64,000 bases of DNA from Bisporella sp. PMI_857 (Eukaryota > Ascomycota > Leotiomycetes > Helotiales > Helotiaceae), in the NCBI GenBank assembly GCA_021307315.1, contig JAJSPD010000016.1, forward strand, positions 310,001 through 374,000. Reading direction: 5' to 3'. Position 1 is the first letter of the stretch. Each line of letters begins with the position of its first letter. Positions 45,275 to 56,604 of this stretch are shown here, one piece after another. A program made the position numbers and the translations under genes. The notes under the pieces were generated by a model. That model saw nothing but the letters and a program-made list of their open reading frames with translations, did no database searches and was not told where the DNA came from.

Positions 45275-45713
45275 TTAGATGTCGTGATGTGCTTATTGTA
45301 TGTGAATATGCTTTTATACCTGTACCTTATCATAAATTTTAGAGAGCATAAATCAGGACTCTTACTTGTTAAACGCCAAATAACGTATAAACATACGTAG
45401 TAATGCGCAAAACTTCTTCACTCGTAACGACTAAAGGCTAAGTAGGACTTCGATGCATCTCTATTAGTCCAAACTCTTTTCTATATCAACTATGATGTAG
45501 AAAGTAACTATTGTACTTAAAAGAGAATTAGTGGTTTCTGCTACATGAATGTAAAATAAAATTAATAATTAAATAATTGAAGCCAGTAAAGTTAAGTGTA
45601 TACGACATTAGAATTTCTGAGTTCGAATGATATAAACAGCTATTTAGACATTTCGCCAATCTACTGTTATGTACAATTTCCTCAATGTTGCATGCATTAC
45701 AAGACCTCTAAAT
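45275..45713. other. intergenic between convergent synthase and transporter
   Basis: AT-rich 3' region (AATTAATAATTAAATAATTG near 45560). Nothing else is seen. Confidence 0.4.
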
Positions 45714-47449
45714 CTATTTCTGTGGCACATTGTCGACATGTTTAGCAGAGGCAGCGTTAAGAGTGTTAATCTTCTCGGCCTTCTCGCTGCCTACACTGGA
45801 GTTTTCCCCATGTGAGCCGAATGGTAGACCGGAGGCACCTCCAATGAATAGAAAGTCAATATCCTCTAAAGTGTTGTTGCTGGTCTCAGGGTAGAATAGA
45901 TAAAAGAGGGGCACGAAAGCGAACTGAAGGCGCGTTAGTAGTTTATATGTTGTCAGGACTATGACGAACTTACATTAGTAGCCATTAAAATTAGATACCC
46001 CTTCCATTGAAGCCGATTGATGATGATAGGGGTGATCATGACGATGGTAAAGTTCCAAAGCCAATTGGAAGAGATGCCTACTGCAGTCCCTTTGGCGCGA
46101 GCTTCAAGAGGGAGGATCTCGGGAACATAAACCCAAGGAACACAGTTGACGCTTGCTCCAAAGATCAACATATAGGTGAAGAAGAATGTAACGCTCGCAG
46201 CGGCAGTTGACTTTCCTACAGAGGTCCCTTGAAAGCTAAGCAGGATAGAGATCATCATTATAGGCACTCCAAGGCCAGCGCAGCCCCAGAACATGGTCTT
46301 ACGACGGACCATGCGGTCGAGGTAGAAGCTGGGAAGTAGATATCCGAACATGAACATCATATTGATGCAACCACCTAAGATCTGCGCTAGACGCGGAGAC
46401 ATACCAACATTCTGAACAAGTACGGCTGTTTGATTTTAGCGCTATTCGAGGCTTCGCATGATTTAGGAACTTACATAGGATATAATAAACAACCAAATTG
46501 ATGCACCTGCTTGATTCATGAACTGAACTCCCCATGCCAGGAACACTCTACGCCCAGTCTGCACGGCATCCTTCTTTAAGATATTGCGCCACTTAAACTT
46601 GCCATTAGATTCCTCAAGCGCAATAGCTTCAATGATCTGCGAAGTCTCGTGTACAATGAGGCTGTCCGTCTCGCTCCTGTCGTAGACCGTGCAGAGTACT
46701 TGCAACGCCTCCTCTGCCCTATCGTGATTGTAAAGCCAGCGTGGAGATTCCGGAAGACCAAAAACAAGAACAATGACAAAGACTGCGAAGACAATCTGGA
46801 ATGTGACAGGCAGCCTCCAAGCAACGGAACCGGGAACAAAGGACATGCCGAAATCGAACCAGCTTTGGGGAATTTGGTTAGCCTAACTCCATGGTGTCCA
46901 ATGATCCGCGCGAACTCACTAAGCGATTGTGATACCAACACCAACGAAGAGCACCTCAGCAGACACGAGCCGTCCCCGAAGCCTGCCTTCACATAGTTCT
47001 GACCGGTACATTGGCACTGTGGAAGTCTCAAGACCAGTTCCAACTCCGGTTACGATTCGACCAATGACAAGATGCGGAACGCTATAAGCCGTTGTTTGTA
47101 GAACAGCTCCAACGATAATGGTGCTTGCAGCCAGCCATATAATCTTTTTCCTTCCCAATGGATCACCAATCAGGAAGTTAGCTATTCCGAGTTAGATTGC
47201 ATGTACAATGTAGAAGGACGAGAAACGAAGCATCTTACTAAAGCAGCCAAGTAGGCAACCCAAGTTGTATGAACTGACAATGATCCCAGTTTTGCTATCA
47301 CTGGGATGACCGAATTGCATGAGCCAATCTTCACTTTGCAGTATGCCTCCAAAGACTCCTTGGTCATAGCCAAAGAGTGTGAAGGCTATCAAGCAACAGC
47401 TACTGATTGCTACCTGTAGAGACTTGCCTCGGCCAAACCAGGAATACAT
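45714..47449 (-). CDS. MFS sugar-type transporter
   Basis: Several exons encode about 520 residues starting MYSWFGRGKSLQVAISSCC. Sugar-porter signatures are visible: FTLFGYDQGVFGGIL in helix 1, DPLGRKKIIW (the D-x-x-GRR/K loop), VIGRIVTGVGTG, FGLPESPRWLY (PESPR-W), a central loop of about 60 residues, DRMVRRKTMFWG and the PETSNNTLEDID end motif (usual PETxGxxLE). It is a plasma-membrane proton symporter or facilitator for a hexose, pentose or polyol. The exon junction near 46405-46465 is the least certain: the acceptor in frame removes a few residues that look conserved. The gene is divergent from the Baeyer-Villiger gene. Confidence 0.85.
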
Positions 47450-48431
47450 GATGGAGTAATGTATCCCACGAAAGCGAATGAGGATCTAAAAAAGAGGAAG
47501 GAGAAGACTGGTGATCTGAGTAAGTTAGGAGGGGAGTGGCTACTGACGTCAAGGCTGCTTGTCGAACGGAGTATCCTAGTAGCAGATATAATAATTAAAG
47601 CACGTTGTAGAAGGATCGTCACTTGATTTATATCTGGAAAGTAGAAACGCCATCACAATGTGAGCCAAGACCGACCCGCCCTGGAGTTAGTGAGTGTTTG
47701 CTGAGTAGCTGAGTAGATGCCGCGATGAGGGGGTCTCTGATTTCAAATGCCGGGAGGGAAGCAATGCTACCTTACTTTCATCTTCCTACAGTATCAAGTA
47801 TTTTTTATTGTATTACGTTAGCTTTGGGGAAAGGGAATCCACCCGGCGATCGACGAAGCCTACTCTTGGGAGGTGGAGCTGGTTACGGTTGCGGTTGCCC
47901 GACGCCATTCCCGATGCCGATGCCGCTTGCCGTTGCTATTGCCATTGCTATTGCCATTGCCGTCGTGGGGGAGATGCTTGGCTGCCGCTCGCTTGCGGTT
48001 ACGCTTGCATTTTCCACAAATTGTGAGATAGGGAAAGTCGTCCCCAAGTTTTGCAGGCATCGACCTACGACTACTTCACAAGCCTATTCGAATACTGGGA
48101 TTGTTTGCCTCTTCCCCAATGGGCTTTGCCAGCCCAGGGCATGCCAAGCTGGTAGTTATGGCCTCTTCAAGGCCTGTTCTGGGCTCGTAATTTTGCGAAT
48201 TGTAAATTCCATTCTTGAAGCTGTGTTTTTTGCATTGACATTTGGATATAATTGTCCCAGTTCCTTTAGTTCTTTAAGCTCTCTTAATCTCTTTTCTCTA
48301 CTACGCTCCTAACTTTGTCTTCTGTGGTGTTCACAATCTGTGGATTTCCATCGCCATTTTTACCATCCTATACTCATCTCTTGGTGCTTCTTGTCGCTCT
48401 TCTTCACATAGCTGCTCTTGAAGCATACACT
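47450..48431. promoter_or_regulatory. shared upstream region of transporter and monooxygenase, with hexamer repeat
   Basis: 982 bp between divergent starts. A short hexanucleotide array (GCCATTGCTATT type) lies at about 47925-47970 in a locally GC-rich patch. No gene is supported; the frame open across the patch is a by-product of the repeat. Confidence 0.4.
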
Positions 48432-50271
48432 ATGAGTTCTCACAAAGAAGTTATAATCATTGGAGGCGGGATCTCAGGCCTTGGGGTGATTATCTGCATG
48501 CAGAAATATTCTGAACTCCAAATTATGCTGATCATTTTGCTATTTGCAGATGGCATGCCAGCTCCAAAGACTCTTGGGACACCAGAAATTTACCATATAT
48601 GAAAAGTCTGGCAGCTTAGGGGGCACTTGGAATCATAACCAGTATCCTGGATGCGCTTGCGACATCCCCTCTCATTTCTACTCTTACAGCTTTGCAATAA
48701 AGCCCGATTGGACAACAACATATCCTGGGAGAGACGAATTATTGAAATGTATGGCCATTAGTCCAACCTATTGCGTTATACCTTAACTGATATAGTCTTG
48801 CAGACGTTTTATCAGTAGCTAATCGATACGATATACATCGTAGAACACGTCTCCATAGCGAGCTAGTTTCAGCTGAATGGAACGGGAAACAGAAGCTATG
48901 GGTTTGCAAATTCAGAGACACCATGACGAGGGAGATGTTCACTCGTGAAGGTGTTGCTCTAGTCAGCGCCGTAGGCACCCTTGATAAGCCACTGGTTCCT
49001 AAAATTGATGGCCAGAATACCTTCAATGGCAAGGCGTTTCACAGTGCAAGATGGGAGCATGACACCGACTTCAAGAACAAAAGAGTAGTTGTCCTAGGGA
49101 ACGGCGCCTCTGCAACTCAGTTCATCGCGCCTTTAACTAATATGGTTGGACCCAAAGGCTCTATTACGCAAATCACTCGAAGTGCACATTGGTGGATCAA
49201 ACGTGTAAGTTTAATAACCGTGATATACAGGATATATATGCTAACAGTCTCTTCTCGCAGGGCAATGCTGTGTACAGCTCTTCCTGGAAAAACATAATGA
49301 GATACGTACCCGGAGCAGCGAAGATATACCGTACATATCTGGCGTACGACCTCGACTGTGTCTTCCTCTCCTTCTATATGACCGCTAACGGACAACGTCT
49401 ACGAGATCAGATATCCACACAGACCAAGCAGTACATTGCAGCCCCAGCCCCAACGAACACAACGAGATCCTTCTACCTAACTACGAACCAGGGTGCAAGC
49501 GCCGTGTCAACACGAATAACTATCTCGAGACCCTGCACAAACCCAACATGCACCTCACAAAAGCCACCGTCACCTCCACCACCAACAACACCGTCCATAC
49601 GGCGGAAGGCGAGTCCTACCTGGCTGATATCCTCATCTACGCCACGGGTTTTGAGACGCAGGAGTGGCTGTTTCCCATGCGCATCATTGGCGCAGACGGC
49701 ACGGATCTGGCGTCACACTGGAAAACGCTCGGGGGGCGCCGAAGCCTACAAGGGAACAGTGGTGCACAACTTCCCCAACTTCTTCATCCTGTACGGACCG
49801 AACGCCGCGACGGGCCAGCACAGTGTCATTTTCCACTCAGAGTGCCAGATCAACTTCGCGTGTCGGCTGCTGAGGCCTGTTCTGAAGAACGGCGCCGACG
49901 CCATCGAGATCACGGCTGTGGCCCAGAAACGGGACCTGGAGTGGGTGCATAAGCGCATGCCAGGGCTCGTCTTTAACAGCGGCTGCCAGAGCTGGTGGAT
50001 AAACCCGGAGACGAAGAAGAATACGTTCATCTACCCGGACCCGATGGTCTTGTATTGGCTGCGGACCATCTTCCCGATTTGGAGCGACTTTACCATCCAC
50101 GGACCGGGGGAAGGAGGCCGGGGTGGCATTCTCGCTGGAGTGTCGCTTATGGCGATGGGTGCCGCTGCGTGGGTTGTACGGCAGAAGTATGAGGTTTTGG
50201 GGTTTGATGGGAAGGCCGCGGAAGGCTATTTGGCAAGGCTATTGCAACAGGGCCAGCTACTATGGAAGTAG
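48432..50271 (+). pseudogene. Baeyer-Villiger type flavin monooxygenase with two compensating frameshifts
   Basis: The start MSSHKEVIIIGGGISGL carries the FAD-binding GxGxxG. After two introns come [21 protein letters not shown] and the fingerprint FNGKAFHSARW, which fits the Baeyer-Villiger FxGxxxHxxxW. VVVLGNGASATQ is the NADPH Rossmann motif. Reading frame then shifts: homologous sequence (EILLPNYEPGCKRRVNTNN, YLADILIYATGFETQ) continues in another frame from about 49445. It returns to the first frame at a G6 run near 49731-49736 (AEAYKGTVVHNFPNFFILYG). The end is a hydrophobic segment and a short tail. Such enzymes insert oxygen into ketones to give esters or lactones. If the indels are real, about 98 residues are scrambled and the enzyme is dead; sequencing error is the alternative. 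Confidence 0.82.
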
Positions 50272-50679
50272 GAGATAGTAGGAGAAGCATGCATTACATC
50301 TGATCCAAGTAATACAGAGTGCATCACGTTATATCGGATACTTAATTGCAATTCTTCCCTAAAGTTCATTTCGGACTCTAGTAAGACAATTCAAATACTG
50401 CTCTCGTCGTTCAATATAACTATCGCTGCCTTAGTACTATAGAATTAAACCACCTACTTGTATATGAAAAACAAACTACACCTAGACGAGCTCAAAAACT
50501 GCCCGAAGGTTGAAATGTGCGAATATTAGATAGTTTATAGTTCTGTCTTAACTCAATTTTATTGGGTTGACACGAACGTAAAAATTTCAACTCGTCACAT
50601 AGATAGAGAATATGGACAAGATGCAAACGTCAAGATCCAGAGTCATATATCTAACTGCTACGCTCTCAACTAATAGATG
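50272..50679. other. intergenic between convergent genes
   Basis: AT-rich; nothing recognised. Confidence 0.4.
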
Positions 50680-51988
50680 CTAATCCTTGAATGCTTTCGT
50701 AACAGCCAACCCTCCGAAAAATTCACGGATATCTTTCAGGTACTGATCTGGACATTCCACGGACGAGAAATGTCCGCCTTTTGTGTGCTCCTTCCAGAAC
50801 TGAATATTCGCTACCCGTTGCGCCTAATCTCGGGGGCAGTGCACACATATTTAGCTGCCGGCAAACGAGGCTCACTATAGCCCAAGATCACTTACATGCA
50901 GTTGATCCTTAGGATACATGCTAACGCCTGTCGATTGTGGCACATACGTCTCAAACGTGCTCTCAGTATCCCTACTTCTGTAGAAAGCCACGTTGTAGAA
51001 GCGTAGTCCGGGCGTTGCTCCCTGAATCCAATGCATCATCACGAATGTGATGACCTCTTTATCTGACAAACTGTAGTTATCTGTGTCGACCCAGTCATGG
51101 AGCTTCTCAATGAACCAGGCCAGCAAGTCAAGTGGCGAGTCTCCAAGAGCAATCCCAAGTGTCTGAGGTCGTGTCTTTTGCTGCTCTAGGTACCCTGATT
51201 GATCGACTTCAAAGTTACGACGGACATTCATGGCCTTCTTCTCCCAGTCGCTGTAAAATATGGAGGAGAGTTGATACCTCAAGTATGCAAGGGGTTATCT
51301 CAGTGTAGGTGGGTTTACTGGAAACATGTTCAAATGTTGAGCGCGTGCTCGCTGTGGGAACTGGATCGCCACACTACGCGTGATGAAAGATCCAAAATCA
51401 CCGCCTTGCAGAACATACTTTGGATAGCCTAGAGCTCTGTGCATGACCGCATCAAAAGCCCGAGCAACATTTGTTGGCCCCATCCCGAAATTTGTAGGAG
51501 CTGGTCCAAGGTCGAAGCCTGGAATAGAGGGAGCCACGACGTGGGATGCCGGCTGGAACGACGATTCGGGGTGCGCGAAGGCCATGGATGACTTTTCGTA
51601 TCTCCAGAAAGCTTCCGGGCCATCCATGCGAGAATAACAATGGCATTGCATCTTCGCGATCCGATACTTCATGAACATAATGAATATTTAAGGCCCCGTA
51701 GCCTTCGACATCTACTGCGACTTGAAAATGGCTAAATTCGGAATTGATAGCATCCCGAAGGAAGTCAGCTCTCGTCAATCAGGCAAAGTACGATTGGCTC
51801 AGCACCTCTTCTTCTTGCCAATCGTATTCCTTTCTCCAGTACTCAGCTAATCTCTTCAACTCTTTCAACTTCGTTCCCTGGCTCCAATCATCCTCTGCAG
51901 TAAGCTCTTGCTGCGGGTATCTTGCAAGCTTCAACTTTGCTTTGGTGCTCACAATGAGCTCTCGGTCGATCTTTAACTTGAAAGGCAC
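50680..51988 (-). pseudogene. epoxide hydrolase (alpha/beta fold, EHN type) with in-frame stop and frameshift
   Basis: The N-terminal EHN domain (LKRLAEYWRKEYDWQEEE) is followed in frame by a TGA at 51779-51781, after which the same frame resumes with DFLRDAINSEFSHFQVAV and ALNIHYVHEVS. The oxyanion region LLFSHGWPGSFLE is present. A one-base frameshift near 51565-51585 joins it to HVVAPSIPGFDLGPAPTNFG and the nucleophile box LQGGDFGSF (usual GGDWGS). The final exon, after GTAAGT and TTAG borders, carries the catalytic His in TKGGHFSSVE. Soluble and microsomal-type epoxide hydrolases open epoxides to diols. No intron of workable size removes the TGA. Two independent lesions suggest a recent pseudogene. 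Confidence 0.82.
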
Positions 51989-52607
51989 TGGCTCCTATAG
52001 TTTCATTGCCATTGTAGCACGGAATGGAAGGCAGGACATATGGAAACCAACTACTCAGACATCTGCAACATGGAGGAAAGAGAAAGAGTAACCAAGGAAG
52101 ATACTCGGCCGGTGTTATTATGCCGTGCCCACGTCAAGCAGTCTCTGTTGGGCTCGGCTAGGTGATTCTACGATCTTTGCCCTACAGGGAGGAGCCTCTT
52201 TCTTTTTTTTGTGCAACCCCTTACTGCTTGTTCATACAGTAGTCCGTGAGGTTCACACTAACCCGTCATGTGTGACCCGCGTGGCGTCGCATGGATAAAC
52301 CATCCCTCCCTTTCCACACGTGGCTGGATTATCCCGCTTGACTTAAGATTAGAATAAAGTGCAAGTGTAACCGTAACCGCAACCATAATCGCACTTCTCT
52401 AGCAAGCATGAGGAATGTTTTACTCCGGCCGAGCGTAAGCATATGTGTCATTGCTGTAGGTTATGGTTATTAATTAATAATTGTTGGTCTAAATAACATC
52501 TATTATAACACCCGCATCTTTTTTGCGCATTTTTTGAAGCCTAAGTTCATCCCGTGATTCCTATAGCCTTACAGAAACTCATCCATAAAACTTATCATTA
52601 CCGCAAA
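51989..52607. promoter_or_regulatory. shared upstream region of epoxide hydrolase and enoyl-reductase-like gene
   Basis: 619 bp between divergent starts. It has a CCGTAACCGCAACC stretch near 52370 and a T-run near 52202. No specific site is assigned. Confidence 0.35.
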
Positions 52608-53871
52608 ATGATCACCTCTAAGGCCTTAGTTACCCGGGTGGGTGGAAACGAGCAAGCTTATCTTCACCTCAATGACATAGAGCTTGGGTCGCCGGGAAGG
52701 AACCAGGTCCTCTTGCGCGTTCACTTTGTGGCGCAAAACCCTACCGATGGTGAGCGAGCCCCCATACTCCCAAGTACTGGAGAGCAATAGATCCTAAAAC
52801 TGCTAACACCCACATGGTCCAGAGTCTGGACTCTAATGCGTTCGGAGAGGATGCCGTGCTAGGATGTGACTTCGTCGGAACGGTTGAGGCGTTGGGAGAA
52901 AATGTAACTTTGCTGGAGGTAGGCGATCTGATCGTGGGATTGATTTGGGGAGGCATGCATGGCTTTTACAATTGATGAATGTTCTGCTAAGAAATCACAG
53001 GGGAGATCAAAGGATTTGGAGCTTATAGCGAATATGTCTTTGCGGACGAAAGGATATGCTTTAAAGTGCCAAAGGCAATCCCCGAGAAAGAAGCGGCCAC
53101 TGTGCCTTTGGCCAGCGCGACTGCATGGCTTGCGCTGTACTCACAACAATGCTTTAATATTGACAGACACGCAGATCAAAAGACTCCTGTTCTGATTTGG
53201 GGTGGAAGTTGTAAGCCTCGCATGTATGTTAGCCATTCATTGCACCACTGACACACTGTTGTAGCAAGCGCGGGCTTGTATGCCATCCAGCTTGCTCATC
53301 TTTTCTCCATTCCGGTCGTTGCAATCTGTAGTTCAAAACATTTCGAACTGTGTAAAAGCATGGGTGCCGACAATGTCTTTGACTATCGAGACCCAGAGCT
53401 AGTCAAGAAAGTTAAAACAGAGATCCCCAATATCTACCACGCATTTGACTGTATTGGCGCCGGAACGTCATCCAAACAAGAATCTAGGATCACCCAGCTG
53501 GATGGGATATTGACCACAGTCCGTCCTGGAAAGGCGAACACCGAGGACGTCGAAAAGGGGGTCAGGGTTACAGACGTCCTTGTCTGGACTGCTTTCCTGA
53601 AAGATCATTATTACAAAGATTTCGCGTACCCTGTGAGTAAACGAAAACTCCGACTTAGTTAGCTCGAATCGTGCTTACCTTCTCAGGCTTTGAAAGAAGA
53701 TAATGACCTTTCAGCTGAGCTTTTCAGCTAGTTGCCCCAATGGCTTGAGAGCAGAAAACTCAAGGCTAATACAGCCCATATTCTCCCAGGAGGGCTCTCC
53801 GCAGGAAGAAAGGATTCAAGATGCATCGGGAGGGATATATTTCTGGCTATAAGATAGTGTACGAGTTATGA
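52608..53871 (+). pseudogene. MDR-superfamily enoyl reductase / zinc-less alcohol dehydrogenase, decayed
   Basis: The protein starts MITSKALVTRVGGNEQAYLH and continues through VHFVAQNPTD, LGCDFVGTVEALG, GFGAYSEYVFADERICFKVP and the NADPH-binding part VLIWGGS-SSAGLYAIQLAH. This is the layout of LovC-like trans-enoyl reductases and related toxin-pathway reductases; zinc ligands are absent. Lesions: a TAG in frame at 53729-53731 (..AELFS stop LPQWLESRKLKANT) and a frameshift near 53800-53815, after which FKMHREGYISGYKIVYEL restores the family C-terminus. In addition, the expected acceptor at 52816-52817 reads GG instead of AG, and the second intron would need a GC donor (52953). The sum of lesions makes a functional product unlikely. 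Confidence 0.78.
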
Positions 53872-54165
53872 TGGCTTTTAATCGAGTATTAGTTGTACTT
53901 GAATGAATAGTATTAGATTCCAGCCTAGGTTAAATCATGCACGACTCATCGAATTCCATATGCCGCTTGCTTTGCAGTTGATGCATGGCTAAAATACTGT
54001 ACAGAAATAGCCAGGATCAAATATCACCTATAACGGTCTAGGTGGTCGAATGCACCTCATTGAAAAGCTTGCTTTTCTTTGCTGTAAATTTGGGCGTGGA
54101 AAAAGTATCACGTGCTTTCTTGGCAAAATGATTGGCTACAAAAAAAGACACGTCACGTGTACGGA
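53872..54165. other. left border of the repeat-rich region
   Basis: AT-rich tail of the reductase remnant. The stretch from about 54060 (AAAGCTTGCTTTTCTTT) resembles sequence near 56340, so repeat DNA probably begins here. Confidence 0.4.
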
Positions 54166-54906
54166 GAAACGTCGGACCGACGGCTGAGCGCAGCGAACTA
54201 AGGGGGCTTGGGGGCTTAGCCCCCAATAGCTACAGCAGCTACAGGCTCGCAGCTACAGCAGCTACAGGCTCGCAGCTACAGCAGCTACAGGCTCGCAGCT
54301 ACAGCAGCTACAGGCTCGCAGCTACAGCAGCTACAGGCTCGCAGCTACAGCAGCTACAGGCTCGCAGCTACAGCAGCTACAGGCTCGCAGCTACAGCAGC
54401 TACAGGCTCGCAGCTACAGCAGCTACAGGCTCGCAGCTACAGCAGCTACAGGCTCGCAGCTACAGCAGCTACAGGCTCGCAGCTACAGCAGCTACAGGCT
54501 CGCAGCTACAGCAGCTACAGGCTCGCAGCTACAGCAGCTACAGGCTCGCAGCTACAGCAGCTACAGGCTCGCAGCTACAGCAGCTACAGGCTCGCAGCTA
54601 CAGCAGCTACAGGCTCGCAGCTACAGCAGCTACAGGCTCGCAGCTACAGCAGCTACAGGCTCGCAGCTACAGCAGCTACAGGCTCGCAGCTACAGCAGCT
54701 ACAGGCTCGCAGCTACAGCAGCTACAGAAACGTCGGACCGAAAGCTAAGCGCAGCGAAATAAGGGGGCTTGGGGGCTTAGCCCCCAAAATTGACGTTTTT
54801 ACAGGCTTTTTCAGGCCTTTTTACGAGCCGTTTACAAGCTGTATAGTACGTTAGCTGCAAAAGCTAAGCGCAACGAAATAAAAGAGTTTGAAAGCTTAAC
54901 TTTCAA
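54166..54906. repeat. hairpin-module copies flanking the minisatellite
   Basis: A module reading GAAACGTCGGACCGA, then GAGCGCAGCGAA-TAA, then GGGGGCTTGGGGGCTTAGCC-CCCAA occurs at 54166-54227 and 54727-54787, directly flanking the 23-bp array. A third copy at 54866-54906 aligns to the second over 41 of 41 positions without gaps but has 12 differences, all G-to-A or C-to-T. The GGGGGC-TTA-GCCCCC end can fold into a tight hairpin. More copies lie at 56190, 56248, 56511 and 56583. Confidence 0.8.
54228..54727. repeat. 23-bp minisatellite, 21.7 copies
   Basis: The array is exactly 500 bp, 21 full copies plus 17 nt, with no indel or substitution seen by eye. The unit is two related halves, AGCTACAGC followed by AGCTACAGGCTCGC. 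Because 3 x 23 = 69 nt lacks stops in one frame, a long open frame crosses it, which I regard as accidental. The complete homogeneity implies recent expansion or active conversion. Confidence 0.95.
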
Positions 54907-55009
54907 TTTACAGGCTTTTAAATCATTTACAAGCTCTTGAATCATTTACAGGCTCTTGAATCATTTACAGGCTTTTAATTTGTTTACAGGCTTTAGGCTA
55001 ACATGCTAT

Positions 55010-55865
55010 AAGTCGACATGCTACAGGCCAATATACTACAAGCTAACATACTACAAGTTTACAGGCCAATATACTACAAGTCGACATACTACAGTTCGAC
55101 ATGCTACAAGCTAATATGCTATAAATTTATGTACTATATGTTTATATGCTACAAGTTTACGTGCTACAAGCTTACGAACTACAAGTTTATATGCTATAAG
55201 TTTACATGCTACAAACTTACATGCTACAGGCCAATATGCTATAAATCTACGTGCTACAAGTTTACATGTTACAAGTTTACGTACTACAAGTCGACATGCT
55301 ACAGATTTACGTGCTACAAACTTACGTGTTACTTGCTAATATGCTACAAGTTTACATGTTACAGACTAACATACTACAAGCTAACATGCTATAAATTTAC
55401 GTGCTACAAGTTTACATGTTACAAGTTTACGTGCTACAGATTTACATACTACAAGCTAACATGCTATAAATTTACGTGCTACAGGTTTACATGTTACAGG
55501 TTTACGTGCTACAAGTCGACATGCTACAAATTTACATGCTACAAGCTAACATACTATAAGTCGACATGCTACAGGCCAATATACTACAGTTTTACATGCT
55601 ACAGGCCAACATGCTATAAGTCGACATGCTATAAGTCGACATGCTATAAGTCGACATGCTATAGGTCGACATGCTATAGGTCGACATGCTACAAGCTAAC
55701 ATGCTATAGGTCGACATGCTACAGGCTTACATGCAATAAGTCTACATACTACAAGCTTACATGCAATAAGTCTACATACTACAGGCTAACATGCTATAAA
55801 TCTACATGCTACAGGCTAACATGCTATAAATCTACATGCTATAAGTCTATATACTATAAGCTTAC
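55010..55865. repeat. degenerate 15-bp tandem array
   Basis: About 57 tandem units of 15 bp of the type ACATGCTACAAGTTT, with alternates ACATGCTATAAGTCG, ACATACTACAAGCTA and ACATGCTACAGGCCA. The units vary mainly at five positions, often by C/T or G/A. Because 15 is a multiple of three, one frame stays open for 321 codons with a pentapeptide pattern (T-C-Y-K-x). The array is probably non-coding and derives from the same CTACAGGC-type words that fill the neighbouring repeats. Confidence 0.85.
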
Positions 55866-56184
55866 AAACTACGCTTTTACAGGTTTACATATTACAAGTT
55901 TCAGTTTACGTATTATAAATATACAAGTTAATTATAAAGTTAATTGTAAAAAGCTCGAGTTTGTAACAATGTATAATTTCTGATTTTCTACACTTGTATT
56001 AGCTTAAAGTTTTATATGCTGCTAACTAATTAAAAGCATTGTAATGCAACACGTAACAGCAATAAGCTTACAAGCTCCGAGCTTACAAAAAGCTATAATC
56101 TTGAATTATTTACAGGTTTTTAAATTATTTACAGGCTCTTAAGCGTGCTCTCGACCCTTTTACAGGCTCTTGACCCTGCTTTCG

Positions 56185-56604
56185 ACTCTGAGCGCAGCGA
56201 AGTTTGGGGGCTTGCCCCCTTATAAACCTTTTAAAACACGTATATTCGAGCGCAGCGAGGCCTGGGGGTTTGGGGGCTTGCCCCCATATAAAGCAAGCTT
56301 TTTAGTTTAGCACGGGTTTTACGCAACCCGGGATCCCTAGTTAGAAAGCTTGCTTTCTTACTAAAGTGATGACCCAGTGCGTGGGGGCACGTGATGCCGA
56401 AAATTGGTGGTTGAGGGCTCAAAAAGAATCATGTGACTTAAAAAAGAGTAGTCAGGTGACAGGTCTTTTGCACGGGTCGTTTACAGGTCGGTGCGTTAGC
56501 TGCGAACGCCGAGCGCAGCGAAATAGGGGGGCTTGGGGGCTTAGCCCCCAAAATTGACTTTTCTACAGGCAGTTTACAAGCTGAGCGCAGCGAAATAAGG
56601 GGGC
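56185..56604. repeat. further hairpin-module copies and palindromic stretch
   Basis: Copies of the GAGCGCAGCGA module start at 56190, 56248, 56511 and 56583. Each is followed by GGGGG-CTT-type runs; the last is interrupted by the solo LTR. Between them, 56288-56360 holds an inverted pair (AAAGCAAGCTTT and AAAGCTTGCTTTC) around an ACGGGTTTTACGCAACCCGG core. A longer shared lead (TTTACAGGTCGGTGCGTTAGC type) precedes the copies at 56511 and 54866 and recurs at 56949. No coding content. Confidence 0.75.

Noticed and set aside
49430..49740. Intron to explain the monooxygenase frame change
   Set aside because: Homologous residues continue through the segment in the other frame, so removing it would delete conserved sequence.
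51758..51800. Short intron to bypass the epoxide hydrolase TGA
   Set aside because: The only phase-compatible borders give a 21-nt intron, below any workable size.
54228..54727. CRISPR-like array
   Set aside because: Units are contiguous with no spacers, and the genome is eukaryotic.
54132..54854. 240-codon open frame across the 23-bp array, as a repeat protein
   Set aside because: It exists only because the 69-nt superunit lacks stops; there are no flanking domains, and the start lies in repeat DNA.
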